This document shows positions 35,299-50,241 of a DNA stretch of 64,000 bases, one piece after another. How positions within the stretch are numbered: position 1 is the stretch's first letter; each line of letters begins with the position of its first letter. Under the pieces are notes generated by a model that had not been told where the DNA came from, made no database searches, and saw only the letters and a list, made by a program, of their open reading frames with translations. The position numbers were made by a program, and so were the translations under genes. The stretch spans positions 77,001 to 141,000 of the forward strand of contig JAOTON010001584.1 of assembly GCA_034440635.1 (NCBI GenBank), read 5' to 3'. Origin of the DNA: Lepas anatifera. Lineage: Eukaryota > Arthropoda > Thecostraca > Lepadidae.

Positions 35299-37145
35299 TT
35301 AAAGGAATGGACCACTTTGTCAAATTCCTAAAAAGAACAATTTAAGAACAAGAGACGTCTGAAAACCATGAAACAACATTTTCCCCACTTCATACGTTAA
35401 AAACAGAACTATCTCCTCTTGTTTCTAAAAATTTGTGACGTCATCAAAATAACACTGTAAATGGTCAGTGAAATCCCAAACATTGATCATAGACTCACTA
35501 TAGGGGTTTATTCACAGCGTTTCCGCATGACAAAACTCGCATGCAGTATAACCCTCGCCCCACCGGGGGGCCATCGATGCCCCCTAAGGTTTTTCCGGGA
35601 TAGCAGAAAAACAAATAGGCGCAGCACCGCGGTTGAGGGCTCTACCTCTCACTGCATCATTTTGCCACCATCCCTGAAATTTTTTACCCCGGGTCACCCA
35701 AGGTAAGGTCACCAGACGAAGTCAACCACGGTCACTTCACTTCAACTTTAGAGCTCTGTAAGAGCTACATTTCGAAGTCGATCGATTTGAAACTTCCTAC
35801 ACTTTATGGCCCCTCCAGGGTCTACAAGGTGAATATCCGGGATTTTTTTATTTAATGCCCTGAGGTCAGGTCACGAGGTGACCTCTCCCATTGAAAAAGC
35901 ATGGGGAAAAGCTGTCTTATGATCTAAAAGTCACAAAAGCGATTGAAAATGCTCAGCTTGATCAGAAAAGCGTTTTTGGACACCCTTTCACGGATTCCAG
36001 GGGCCATATTTGCCCTTTGACCTCTCCAAGGTCATCCAAGGTCACCAGGAGTCAAAAACAGTATTTTGACAATAACTTTTGACCTGTATAAGCTAGAGCG
36101 CTGAAACAAAAACCATCATGTTTGTCTCGTCATTGGCTTTCATTTGATATACGGCAAGATCACTTTCTGACCTTTCGTGACCTCAGGTCATCTTAGGTCA
36201 CGAGGTGACCTCTGGAGGTCAAACCACTGGCGGGAGGTCTTTACGTTTCACATAGCGGAAAAAGTACTGACAATTTTCTATCAAATGTACTTTACCAGAC
36301 CTCAATAGCTCTAATGGCATAAGAGTTATGCCCAGTTTGCTTAAGCATTGCATATTTGAGTGAAAATAGCCGATCTTGACCTAATTTGACCTCTGGATGT
36401 CACACCATTGACCTGAGCACTAAAACATGTGAAGTAATTTCTTATTGAATTCACGCGAGCGTTCTAGTGCACTTTGCATATTTGCGCTAACGCCCATATT
36501 TTCGGAGTTAGACGGGGGCCATCGATGGCCCCCGGTGGGGCGAAGGTGGCGCTAGACCCCGGTGGGGCGCGGGTTATCCAAAAAAAACAATGTAAAACGT
36601 CTTTAAAAGAAAAAACTGGTGAAGAAGACTGCTGGCGAAACTATAAGAAGCACTGGTGTAAAAACTGAACGACAGATGTCAGTATGGCGGCCGAGTTCGT
36701 TCAGTGGTGGAAGCATTATGCATGTACCTTGTTTAAAGAAATAATTTCAGAGTTGGATTTTGGGAAAAAAGCAATTGATAGTTGTTTTGACAAATATGGG
36801 GGAGGGAGGATGTGATGTGTGTTACGGCCATTGGGTTACTTTTGGCCCAATCACGCTCTGCAATGGACGACTACTCGCCTGAAATTTTCGGTGGTATTTT
36901 CAGCGAGTGGGCGAAGCGCAAGGCTTACAACCAATGAAATTACTGCAACCATCTGGAAGGTATTCCTTCATGGTTTGAAATAAGGCAATAAGCCCCTTTA
37001 CTTTGAGCTTTAAAGCTGACGGAAATTTTATATCGAGAGCTTTGGGTGAAATTAAATAGGTATGTCAATAGTGGTTTCTCAACACACTCTAAAAAAGACT
37101 GTTATCTCAGTTCGAAACCCATTATTAAAGTGGGCACCTCCTTTT
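35299..37145 (-). mobile_element. Family E TIR element, copy E2, split by a family A insertion
   Basis: The left edge TTTAAAGGAATGGACCACTT is the reverse of the E right end. The other edge near 37145 corresponds to the E start. After removing 35549-36576, about 820 bp aligns with 19772-20557, including GTTTCTCAACACACTCT, GTGACGTCATCAAAAT and CAGCGTTTCCGCATG. Confidence 0.7.
35549..36576 (+). mobile_element. Family A transposon, copy A4, inserted in E2
   Basis: It starts ATAACCCTCGCCCCACCGG and ends GGTGGGGCGCGGGTTAT. CCATCGATG words lie inside both ends and the interior aligns with A5. The boundary tetranucleotides are ATAA and TTAT, where other copies have TTAA. The uninterrupted E1 copy gives a paralogous empty site. 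Confidence 0.85.
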
Positions 37146-38366
37146 CGTGATAAAGTAAAGGGCGATGTTACTTAGGAATGTCCCGGGAGAAGGTGTGCAG
37201 CACCAGCAGCTGTTGAGCCGTGTAAAGGATTCACGTTTGAAGCGGAACCAGTGCTGGCTGACGTTTGAGTAATAGGGCGTTCCAGCACAGGCCCCTACAT
37301 AGCATAGTCTCAGATTTTGTTCTAATTTCGTCCACTGAGTTGACAGGAGCGTGGAAGCCTGATCTGAGAATATTTATATCCTCAGACGTACGGTTTGGAA
37401 GTTACAACTTGAAGAAAATCGTGAAAATTGCCGATTTCGTCAAAACATGGTGATATACAACGATTATTTTCAGCCTTAACATTCATTTCTAAGCTTCAAA
37501 TGACACGGAATTAGATTGAGCATGTAACAGCTAAGGTTGAAGCATCTCGTTTTTAATTCGACATTTTCCAAAAATTTAAAATGTTTTGACCACTTTTTCC
37601 AACGATTTTTTCAAAGCGTGACCAGTAATTCACGTTAAAGGTATCCATGCAAAAATTCACACCTATATCTCGTCTGTTTAATATAGTCAATAATTTTTTG
37701 CGTTCTATACTTTATCAATGTGTAGTTAGTCATAGAATGACGCCATGCGCCAAAATGGCTGCGCCCGACCGTTGTCGGCGCGGCCGCCGGTGCGTGGACA
37801 CGGGCAGTAGACTGACTCGTGAGCGTCTGAACTCTTACAATCATGATCAAATGAGGGAAACAAAAGCATAAATTCACGCGTTCAACAAAAGAGTAAAATC
37901 AATGCAATTTTAATTCGGCTAAGGGAGTACGACTCGCCATTTCTTAACGTTGCCCATGAAATCGGTTACGGATTTGAGTCATACATCTGGATTTTGAAAA
38001 TGAAGAAACTTGTGCATTTGTGCAAGCTTAGTCTTTTTGCGTGTTGAAACGACATCGTATCCAACACGGATGAACCCTGGCCGCAGGTTAGCGGTCTCCA
38101 TCCCGGTTCGTGCGTCAGCGCCTTTATGACACGCGCGAGGGGTCAGATATCCAGTGCGCAGCTCATGAAGCTGGGAGCACATCCTCCACAGTTAGTATGA
38201 TATTGTTACTGGGGCAGTTAGTTGGGTGTCAAATGGAGATAACGTATGGCTTCGAGATGGCTACTTCGTTTCGGACGCCAGTTTTCTGCTATCGGTGTTG
38301 GTGTTCAAACTTTGGAGCGACAAAGAAGTGGTAGAATGCCACGGGATAAGAGGACTTATTGTGCTG
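37146..38366. other. Unassigned sequence
   Basis: Frames of 60-80 codons on both strands, none recognised. The CpG-rich patch around 37760-37800 is short. Confidence 0.3.
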
Positions 38367-39036
38367 ACTAGAGGATTTACTTTTTCTAGATTCCTGGTCC
38401 CGGCGCCAATCCCAGCGCCGGCAGGCCTCGATTAGTCCCGGCAAGACCCAACATGGTCCTGGCATTGGTCCCGGCAAAAAGTCTGGTTAATAGGAACAAA
38501 TTTGCAGCCTTGTCTTATACGTTTCAACCAGTTACTTCGATTTTCTATTTCAGCCATGAATTGTGTGTAATTGTGTTATTTCATTTCTTTTTCGAATGGA
38601 GCTTATAACAGTTAAATTAGGGCTTGTATTGTACATGCCGTTAACCCACCCAAAACCCCTAAATCGAGAAGAGGTCTCCAGCTCTGGCCATGGTATATCA
38701 CTTTTCGGCCCGACAACCCCCCGTGACGTCGTTTATGAACAGCCCCATATAGGTTAAAGTAAGACAATTTATGTATGCGTAATTTGCCATATTATTTTAT
38801 TTATTCGTCAAATGCTAAGGGAAAACTGATTTAATTGGTTAAATTTAGCTAATCTCAATCTGATAAGGACCCCAAGGAACACAGGTCCTAGTTAAGATTG
38901 TTACACTCTCCAATCCTCAGAGGTCCCGGCAAAGTCCCGATACAAACCCAGTTGACCCCGGCAAAGTCCTGGCCGAGCCCAGCATCCGGTCCCGGCTCCG
39001 GGACGCCGGGATAAAAAATAGAACCTCTGGTACTGA
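38367..39036. mobile_element. Possible TIR element with CCCGGC-rich ends
   Basis: AGAGGATTTACTTTTTCTAG followed by GGTCCCGGCGCC on the left is mirrored loosely by CCGGGATAAAAAATAGAACC on the right. GGTCCCGGCAAA words cluster at both ends. No target duplication found and the match is imperfect. Confidence 0.35.
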
Positions 39037-42732
<3,696 letters not shown>

Positions 42733-42777
42733 GCGGGCCGGAGCCCAGGGCTCTACCAACTGGGCTACCGGGATGGC
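42733..42777 (-). repeat. tRNA-like head (A box only)
   Basis: On the minus strand GGTAGCCCAGTTGGTAGAGC followed by CCTGGGCTCCGGCCCG resembles the D-arm and anticodon region of a tRNA. I find no B box at the right distance, so it is a pseudogene or SINE remnant. Confidence 0.4.
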
Positions 42778-44084
42778 AAATGTAGGGACGACGTAAGAGA
42801 TCAGATACGGAGCTTTGCAGGATTAACCATTTGGAATATTTCAGGTCTATCTCATTCATAGGCCAATCCAGGGTAAGCAGTCCAGACATATCCCCTTCCT
42901 AGTTGGCCAAAATTGACCGATTTTTGTCAAATTTGTTTTGAAATATGTTTTACAGTCTTGTCCATTTTAATTTAATTGCTTTAATTGCGCGATCTGAAGC
43001 GCGCTTTGAGGTCATCTCCGGTTGGGGCATCAGACCAGGTCCGGTGAACTCCAAAATAATTGTTTCAAGGTCTTAATGATTTAGCTGGGATTCTCTTTCA
43101 TCGAATGAAACCACCAACCACAAAATTTTGCTGTTATGGGATTTCTTGCGTTAGTGGCCTGGGTTCAGGTGCGAGGCCTTCGATTGGAAAGGTTAGACAC
43201 AAAGCGACAGATTGAAGTGTGCTCTTATTTAACACGTATGGTCATGCGTGACGAAGGCAGCGGACAGGAATGTGAGGACGGATACCCTAACTCGCCAATC
43301 TGTGGGGACGGCTCCTAACAAGTTTTGGAAATTGACCTAGGTTTTTATTGTCTCCCTATTACCTACCTACGTTGACCTACGTAAATTTGTTCATGAGCTT
43401 CATGGTCATTACCTTTTTCAAAGACAGTCAATTTAAAGTTCACGTCCCCCGCCATCACCAGTCCAGGGTCCGTAACCCCCAGTAACAATTCCGTGGCGCT
43501 GCCCGTGGGTAAGGTTTGGACTAACCCCAAGTTTAACACATGGTTGTTTACTCTAACAAATGGCGTTATATTGCTCTGGGGAAAGACGCCCCCTCTCCTA
43601 CCAGTAAAGTTGCCCATGGGGCATCTTTCCTCATTCGTTGAGGGGGAATCTTTCCCATCAGTACCCAAACTAGATAAAACCTGAAGGTCAAAACTCACAC
43701 AATTAATACACCCAAGGGAAATGCTCAGTTAATGAGTACAAAATGTCATCATTCGTAATGGGAAGTCAAACAAAGCATTCATCCAATATTCTTCGAGATA
43801 TCTGCAACCTATGTAGGCAATTTTTTTCTTAGAAAAGCATCGAAACAAGCTACCCACCAGCTTCACGCAATTCACAGGAGGGAACTGAATTTTTGCACAA
43901 GAAACAATCAAAGCCTCTGCTTTAGACCAAGAACAATATCATTTATCAGTGGTGGCCCGTATTGCCGGAAGAGGGGATGGGCGTCTTACCCGATGGGGTA
44001 TCTTACCTCACTTTCCCCTTCTACGATTTGGAGAATACAAAGGTATGCTCAGCTGTATCTACACAAATACAGCCCGATTCCTAT
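42778..44084. other. Unassigned sequence
   Basis: A 111-codon minus-strand frame (43363-43698) overlaps a plus-strand frame (43493-43684). I recognise neither. Confidence 0.3.
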
Positions 44085-44213
44085 TTTCGCCATGCATTTC
44101 CAATGGAGAAGTCATGATCTGTATCTGACTCTAGGCCATCGATATAAAAATAACGTAACATCTTTTTGTAGCGCTCGGCAGGCTCATTATTTTATCTTGG
44201 TTTCAAACTAACT
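44085..44213. repeat. Fragment of a family B/C-type element interior
   Basis: CGCCATGCATTTCCAATGGA, then AGTCATGATCTGTATCTGAC and CATCGATATAAAAATAACG, match the centre of B elements. It abuts the LINE ORF1 fragment. Confidence 0.6.
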
Positions 44214-44562
44214 TTATCTCCTTTCAGATTCAAAACATGAAATGACACCCTTTGAAAAGTTCTTAGTCTTGTGTGGTACGATAGTGACATACACAGTTAC
44301 TACTTTCCTCTGGCCAGCCTCTCGCTTTGTGTATCTGAGTTCGGATGTATCAAGTGCACGCTGTGCGTCTGCAGAACTACTGAGCTCCACCTCCAGGACA
44401 CCGTCCCGAAGGCAGCTACATCGCACCACCTTGCCCAGTCGGTCGCATGCCTCCTTGCGTTGGAACGGTGAAAGTGACGATAGGGTGGTGTCCACACCCC
44501 GAATCATCACAACTCGTGGATGGGAGGGCTTCAGAGTAACCCTTTGAGAGCCGGCAGTTTCG
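44214..44562 (-). pseudogene. LINE ORF1 (gag-like) fragment
   Basis: On the minus strand the frame reads PSHPRVVMIRGVD, then LSSLSPFQRKEACDRLGK and LRDGVLEVELSS, and VPHKTKNFSKGVISC near its end. In Jockey/I-type non-LTR elements the ORF1 protein has a region of the form SPF-x-I, then GxLLVEV, then a V-x-x-H-x-x-LNxSKGVIxC block just before the zinc knuckles. The order and spacing here agree. The frame reaches a stop at 44214 before any CCHC knuckles, and upstream it runs into proline-rich low-complexity sequence, so it is a truncated copy. Plus-strand frames here are shadows. Confidence 0.6.
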
Positions 44563-46196
44563 TTCTCACCACCCCGATCGGGGAGGGGAGGGGTTTGCGG
44601 TGTTGAGTGTATCCATGAGAAAGTTATTAAATTCAGCCAGCCACGTGCGCCCCCCTTCCGACGAGGGTGCTACTAGGCAAGACGACGCACGAGCTAGCTA
44701 TACGGGGGAGACGCCGCCGTTACAGAGGGGGGAGAGACTCACCAAGCCCCCCCTTGCACCTAGCCTGGACGACCCCAGGCGGGGCGCGGACACCCCTCCC
44801 TCCCCGGGTGAAGTCGGGACCTCACCAAAGGAGAGGAGGGACTGCCGAGCCCCACCAAAGGCCGACAGACTTTTACAACGCTGCTACTCTTGCCGATGCC
44901 TTCAAGAGTTCCCCGCCCTTGCGGAAATCCAGACCAAAGTAGAGTGTTGCTAGAGGCACACGAACCAGCACAGCGCATACCTCAGCTCAGCTACCAGGAC
45001 TCCTTCATCTCGGGGTACGGGTCGGTGCGCAGCTCACCTTAAAAGAGAGGAGCCCCCACACGGCCTCATCGGAGCAGGCGACTACCACCTGCTCGTCACA
45101 ACTGATTCCCGGCTGGTCCGAGAGAAGTGAGCCCCCGGCCCGCAGGGCCGGCGATTAGAGGGATCCAATCGCCAGCCACACGAGCCGGAGGCCCACATAC
45201 ACCCAGACCATCCAGGAATCATAGGCACGTGCAAGGACGCCCATGATACTGGGATAATGTGGGTAACTGGGAAGTTATGAGTTGGAAAAGGAAGCGGGTC
45301 GGTCTGCGCTGTCCGGCCCAGCCGCGCGCCGCACGCGACCGAGATGTTCACACTCAAGACGAGCAAGAGTGCACACATCCCCGCCACCCGCGGATACACG
45401 CCGGGTCAGACATCGCAGACAGTGGATAGGAGGGGTATTTAGGAGTGGACAGAAAGGATACGGGTGGAAAGGCATGGGGAGACAAGGAAATAAGGAAAGA
45501 AGAGGAAAAGGAACAAGGAGTTGGTGGGATTTGAATTTAGGAAGGCCAGGAGAGGATGAGGATTGCAGTTTCGATTTGGCCTCTCGCTCGAAGGCGGGGG
45601 CGAAACCCATCCTGCCAACTGGGGTCGCGGGTGTCGTCACATCCCGTACCCAATTATCCATGTTCCGGACCTGTCAGAAGGTGCAATCGAGTCCGGCAGA
45701 TGAAAATTGGTCCCCTGCGGGGTCCGCCTATGCCCACTACGCAGTCGTATTTACCGGTCGCGTACCGCTATTGGCCGACGTCGCACCTCCGCTCACTAAA
45801 TATATCACACAACTACATAAATTATTCAAAAAGCATTGGGGCTCCTTCGAAAATATTCAAAAGCGAATGCATGGGCCACAACAATATTGACAACAATCAA
45901 ATATTCAATCGTACCAACGCACTGCGCCTCCTGCATGTTTTGGGTACAAACAAATACCACAGTCACCAGCTGCGGCCGTTTGTGTTTACCTTATAGGAGT
46001 GTACCAGACTAATGTTATTTCTAGCATATTCCTAGTATGTTATACTAGATATTAAACTGGTACCAAACTATGATTCCGATCACTTTGGGTACGAAACTTT
46101 GAGGTACCCGATATTCAACTGCCCTGCTAAACACCAGAGAAATCAGCGGAGCCTGTGATTCTTGTTACTATGTACAATCTAAGACATATTGGAGTC
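44563..46196. other. GC-rich unassigned stretch
   Basis: 44580-45760 is GC-rich and may be the 5' part of the LINE on the minus strand. The 202-codon plus frame 45282-45890 and 128-codon minus frame 45275-45661 overlap and neither has recognisable domains. Confidence 0.3.
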
Positions 46197-46795
46197 GAAA
46201 ATTCATTCGTTATGGCCACTGGTTTTGTCCGTAAAATTACCCATAAATGTCAATGCCCAGTGAGCCCAGGTTGACGCGAATTAAGTGCCGCGGCTCCCAC
46301 AACGGCATTAGGAGGAGAAGCGGCATCGTGACATTGGGAGGGTAAAATATTTCCTGCCGGAATAATTTGAGAGATACCTTTTCAATGCATCTATAAAGTT
46401 CTATATTTTCAACGATCGTTCAAGGTAGGGGTAAAGAAAATGTAAAAGGCGATGACTTGGATAGAGAAGGTGCGACTGGGCTGAAAATTGTGAAAATATT
46501 GAATTGAAAATTCATTTGCTGTGCCCACTGGTTTTGTCGTGACGAGTGTGTACTGGTTGAACGCGGATTAATTTCCGCGGCTCCCACAATATCCATGGGA
46601 GGAGGAATGCCTCGTGACATTGGAAGAGTAAAACATTTGCTGCCGGAATAATCTGGGATACCTTTTTAATGCGCTTATATAGTGCCATATTTTTAAGGAT
46701 CGGTGGGTCCCAGTAGGAGTAAAAAAAGATAAACAGCCCGGTGGTTTGGGATGGTGTGATGGGGATGGTGTGACAGGTCTGAAAATTGTGAAAAA
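46197..46795. repeat. Direct tandem duplication, about 300-309 bp period
   Basis: Two diverged copies, each running from GAAAATTCATT through a CCACTGGTTTTGTC word, GCGGCTCCCACAA and CTGCCGGAATAAT to GAAAATTGTGAAAA (ends near 46497 and 46795). Confidence 0.8.
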
Positions 46796-47089
46796 TAGTT
46801 TTTCATTTAAATAAATTAGTAGAAATCCTGGTTTAGGGGCTGTGGTCTCAGCTCAGGGGCACATGCCTTTTTATCACCCATCCCCAGAATCCACCAGTAT
46901 AATAAAAAATTATATAATCAGGGGTGCCTAGTAGTAGTGTGTCCCGCTTTATGTAGGCACAGGAGGACTTCTGAATCCCGCTTCTTATTCCATGAGCGTT
47001 ATTTCAACCAATTTTTAGAATTCCTGAATGGTAAACTCTCTTCGCCCCGAGCGCTTGAAGTTTAAACCTAACTTTGGTGTTATTGGTAC
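46796..47089. other. Unassigned sequence
   Basis: Nothing recognised. Confidence 0.35.
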
Positions 47090-47245
47090 TGCTTCGCAAA
47101 ATTGATCAAGGATAAGATGTGCCAAATACTGTGGTACTTTGCACCGCAGTTGTTTGGTGCCGCTGGGAAAACCCGAGGGGGGAAGTGTTCAACAATCCCC
47201 CTCCCTACAGGGGCGAGTACTACACCGGTAGAAGTACTACATGCC
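47090..47245 (-). mobile_element. Family F element, partial copy F2
   Basis: AATTGATCAAGGATAAGATG, the ACTGTGGTACTTTGC stretch and a GGGGGG-AAGTGTTCAACAAT-CCCCC hairpin match the right part of 57700-58110. Only one end is present. Family B copy B4 begins 42 bp further on. Confidence 0.6.
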
Positions 47246-47286
47246 AATACATAGCTGTATGGGCGCACCCTGGGAGCCAATGTGCC

Positions 47287-48133
47287 TTAACACGCGCATT
47301 GACGGGGGGCGGGTACCCGCCCCCTCGGGTTTTTCGGAGATAGCAGAAAAACGGCGGCGCGTAGCGCCGCCGTACTTGGTATACCTTTTCCCTCATCATT
47401 TTTACAACTTCTGTGAAAATTTTAAGGTTAGGTCATCTCAGGTCAGGTCACCAGTACAGGTCAAGTGACCCGACCTCAAAAAAAGTTTAAGATAGCATAA
47501 GTCGGAGCAGGGTGAACTTATCCGATTGAAACTCATATCACATAATGGCCCCACCGAGTTCTCTAAAATATATTCCGGTATTTTTGATATCGATGACCTA
47601 AGGTCAGGTACGAGGCATGACCTCTCCATTGGAAATACATGGGAAAAATGGTTTTTACGGAATAACTCAGTAACGGATGGTGATAAAGCATTTATTTTAG
47701 CTGCATTAGACTCGCCTGGGCTTTGCGGTTCTAATGATATGCATTTTATATAATTTGACCCTGACCTGACCTCAGGTCAAGTCAAATCCTTGATTTGACC
47801 TAGCGAGGTCAAATTATATATCATTCGATTCGGCTTGCTAAGAGGATTCATATAGTTCAAGTCGTTTTGCTCTATCTTTACTTGTTCAGATGTAATCGCC
47901 GAAAAACTGAATTTACATGTTATCCCTATGATGGGCATGTTTTGACCTCTCGTGACCTTAAATGTGACCTGACAAAAAAATGGTCCAAATGTTTTCGATG
48001 GAGAAGTGGATGGGCAGCCCAACACCGTTTACCGTTTTTCGCTACCTACCGTGGTTCTCGAGATCTTAGGGGGGCGGGTACCCGCCCCCGTCAATGCGAA
48101 GGTGGCTCAGACCCCCGTCAATGCGCGTGTTAA
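47287..48133 (+). mobile_element. Family B TTAA-bounded transposon, copy B4
   Basis: It starts TTAACACGCGCATTGACGGG and ends CGTCAATGCGCGTGTTAA, with a second CCCGTCAATGCG inset about 35 bp before the end. GGCGGGTACCCGCC lies near both ends. Next are AGATAGCAGAAAAACGGCGG, a GGCGGCGCGTAGCGCCGCC hairpin and the AGGTCA array. It is 847 bp and the best-preserved B copy, with no coding capacity. It is the repeat nearest the 3' side of the innexin gene. Confidence 0.92.
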
Positions 48134-48568
48134 AACCACAAAACACAGGGGACACGTCACGCGTCTGGAGTTTCCAGTGCGCATAGCTTATGCCGCCCTG
48201 GTACTTTCCCTGGTAATATGCTTGCCCTGATCTGCTTTATTCTTAACATCTCTGAAGCTCCTCCACAATTTACGTAGTACGTTGAGCGTGGCGTGGCTAC
48301 AGACTCCGAGCCTTGTGTTCTTTTATTTTCAATGAAAGGTAAGACGATGCAACCATGCATTGCATAAATGTACACACATATAGATTCACAACCTTCCCGA
48401 ATTCACAGCATTGGAAGCTCATTGAAACAGTAAACATTGGTCATTATTTCTATATCATTGACCACAATAATGGCATAGACTCGCTACACCGGGAGCTTTG
48501 TACAATTCATGCAAGGTGTCTTCCTGGTATTCCATTATCAGTGCTGTGTGACGCTCATCTGCAGCCGG
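48134..48568. other. 3' flank of the innexin gene
   Basis: On the minus strand this is downstream of the innexin stop. An AATAAA (TTTATT at 48322-48327) about 490 bp past the stop could serve as polyadenylation signal; this is inferred from the word alone. The plus-strand frame 48355-48798 overlaps the duplicated segment and is not credible. Confidence 0.35.
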
Positions 48569-48672
48569 CCACTGCCTTACCAGTGTCCCTAGCTACAGCC
48601 AGAGCACGCCTGCGCCCAGGCCACTGCCTTACCAGTGTCCCCAGCTACAGCCAGAGCACGCCTGCGCCCAGG
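48569..48672. repeat. 52-bp direct duplication
   Basis: CCACTGCCTTACCAGTGTCC and the following AGCTACAGCCAGAGCACGCC occur twice with one base different, about 150 bp beyond the innexin stop, probably in its 3' UTR. Confidence 0.9.
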
Positions 48673-48819
48673 TCACTGGAGACAGTCTGCCACAGCGCTT
48701 CACAAGGACCTGGCGCTGACGGCACCGTTGCCAGAAGTGCTGGCCTTCCTACGCACAGGACGTTGCCTGCTCAAACTTCCGTTCCTACTTATGCGTAGCT
48801 CAAACCGTTTCACCGGGCA

Positions 48820-49890
48820 TCACGCTCGTGAGTCCATGGCACGCGCCAGCTCCGTCATCACCTCCTTGAAGATGAGCGGGTCGATGTTTTTGGCCAGCTG
48901 GTAGAGCACGAACCAGTCGCCGAGCCAGAGCCTCTGGGCGACGGCGGACACTTGATGGCTGGGAGCCAGGCGGGCGCGCGCGCGCAGAAGGAAAGTACGC
49001 ATCTGCGGCGACAGCACCGTCAGCAGCCGGTACAGCAGCGCCGCGCCACTCACCGCTGCCAGCGACACCAGCCAAAACCACAGCAGCAGGTACACCTTCT
49101 CATTGACAATGTTGAGCGAGAGCACGCAGATGGCGTCGTGGCGCATCACCGTGCCCGACGGCCCGAACGTCTCAAAAGTGCACTTGGTGACTTTAGGAAA
49201 GACAGTCGACATTGGGTCTGTGCGAGTCTGTGGGTCCTGCTGGGCATACTCCAGTACATCCAAGCCGTAACTGGTAAACTCGTAGTCCAAGAAATAGTCT
49301 ATGAAAAAGATCTGACCCACTACGTTGACAAAGTTGAGGACCTCGCACACATAGAACTTGATGGCGTACCAGTTGTGGTTGTGCATGTTAACCATAAGGT
49401 AATCAATAAGTAACTTTTTCCTGTCACACCGCGCCTCGTCCTCCACGATAGGACAGTTCAGTTCCATGACGAGCATCTTGCAACGGCCTGCCTCCCAGTT
49501 TTTCCACAGAAAACGCGGAGTGTAAAAGAGCAGTGCCTGGAAGAAGAGCACGAAGCACACCCACTGGTAGTATGCGTGCCGTTTGATGGAGTCGTCGTTT
49601 TTCTGCGTGCCGATGCCGATGTACGGCGTAAACGTGCGCGTCTGCTTGGTCGCTTGCTGCACTGAGAAAGTAGAGTGAATCCAGCAGTAGGTGTCGAACA
49701 CGTTGTCTGGGATGCTGGACTTGCTGTAACAGTCGATCGGGTCGCCGATGTACTGGTGTGAGGTCACCAACAGCGAGCACACAACCAGAATTATACTGGT
49801 CACCTTGTAGTGCAGCTTGAAGATGCTGTTGTCGATACTGATGGTGTCGATCTTCAGAAGACTCTTCACGGAGCCGAATACGTCGAACAT
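48820..49890 (-). CDS. inx2: Innexin, innexin-2-like gap-junction protein
   Basis: A complete 356-residue protein in one uninterrupted frame. Innexins are the invertebrate gap-junction subunits: four-pass plasma-membrane proteins whose oligomers form hemichannels that dock between cells. The N-terminus MFDVFGSVKSLLKID matches innexin-2 of insects and crustaceans. Hydrophobic segments lie near residues 26-45, 108-127, 180-200 and 267-288. The family signature YYQWV is at 107-111. The paired extracellular cysteines are at 54 and 69 (first loop) and 237 and 255 (second loop). The C-terminal GDWFVLYQLAKNIDPLIF is also typical. Length is close to the usual 360-370. No internal stop or frameshift is seen, so it looks functional. 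The start is the ATG that gives the conserved N-terminus. Overlapping frames on either strand (48952-49413 plus, 49424-50035 minus) are shadows. The orthology to inx2 rather than a close paralog rests on my reading. Confidence 0.95.
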   Translation of the reverse strand: MFDVFGSVKSLLKIDTISIDNSIFKLHYKVTSIILVVCSLLVTSHQYIGDPIDCYSKSSIPDNVFDTYCWIHSTFSVQQATKQTRTFTPYIGIGTQKNDDSIKRHAYYQWVCFVLFFQALLFYTPRFLWKNWEAGRCKMLVMELNCPIVEDEARCDRKKLLIDYLMVNMHNHNWYAIKFYVCEVLNFVNVVGQIFFIDYFLDYEFTSYGLDVLEYAQQDPQTRTDPMSTVFPKVTKCTFETFGPSGTVMRHDAICVLSLNIVNEKVYLLLWFWLVSLAAVSGAALLYRLLTVLSPQMRTFLLRARARLAPSHQVSAVAQRLWLGDWFVLYQLAKNIDPLIFKEVMTELARAMDSRA

Positions 49891-50241
49891 GTTGGCTGTC
49901 TGGGATCGGACCAGTGCGGCGGTGGGCCCGGCTGACAGTGATCTGAGGCCGCGCTGTCGCGCAGACGGAGGCAGCAGTAGCTATCAACCCACCTCCGGTT
50001 CTGGAGTTCCGGTGGGACGCCTCTTCTGGGAGCACACCGGATGTGACTGCGTCACGGTACCCTCACCACCGCCGCCAAACGTCGCAGTCACGGTGTCGCA
50101 AGCATGTGCGCTGGCGACTGACATTAGATGCCAGTATTGGGTGCTGTTGGCATCTGTAAGGAGACTACTTATCCCTCACGCACATTTGGAGATGTTTCAA
50201 AGGGGGGGAGCATTTCCCACCTTTTGTATTACATACAATGG
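49891..50241. other. 5' flank of the innexin gene
   Basis: Upstream of the innexin start on the minus strand. GC-rich for about 200 bp and then AT-richer. I see no TATA box at a convincing distance. It probably holds 5' UTR and promoter, possibly a 5' UTR intron, which I cannot resolve. Confidence 0.35.

Noticed and set aside
43363..43698. 111-codon minus-strand frame
   Set aside because: Considered as a possible domain fragment, but I could not match it to any family and no splice signals support it.
45275..45890. Overlapping frames of 202 (plus) and 128 (minus) codons
   Set aside because: Both lie in a GC-rich low-complexity stretch where stops are rare; neither resembles a protein family.
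48952..50035. Antisense and out-of-frame frames over the innexin gene
   Set aside because: They are shadows of the GC-rich innexin coding sequence with no domain of their own.
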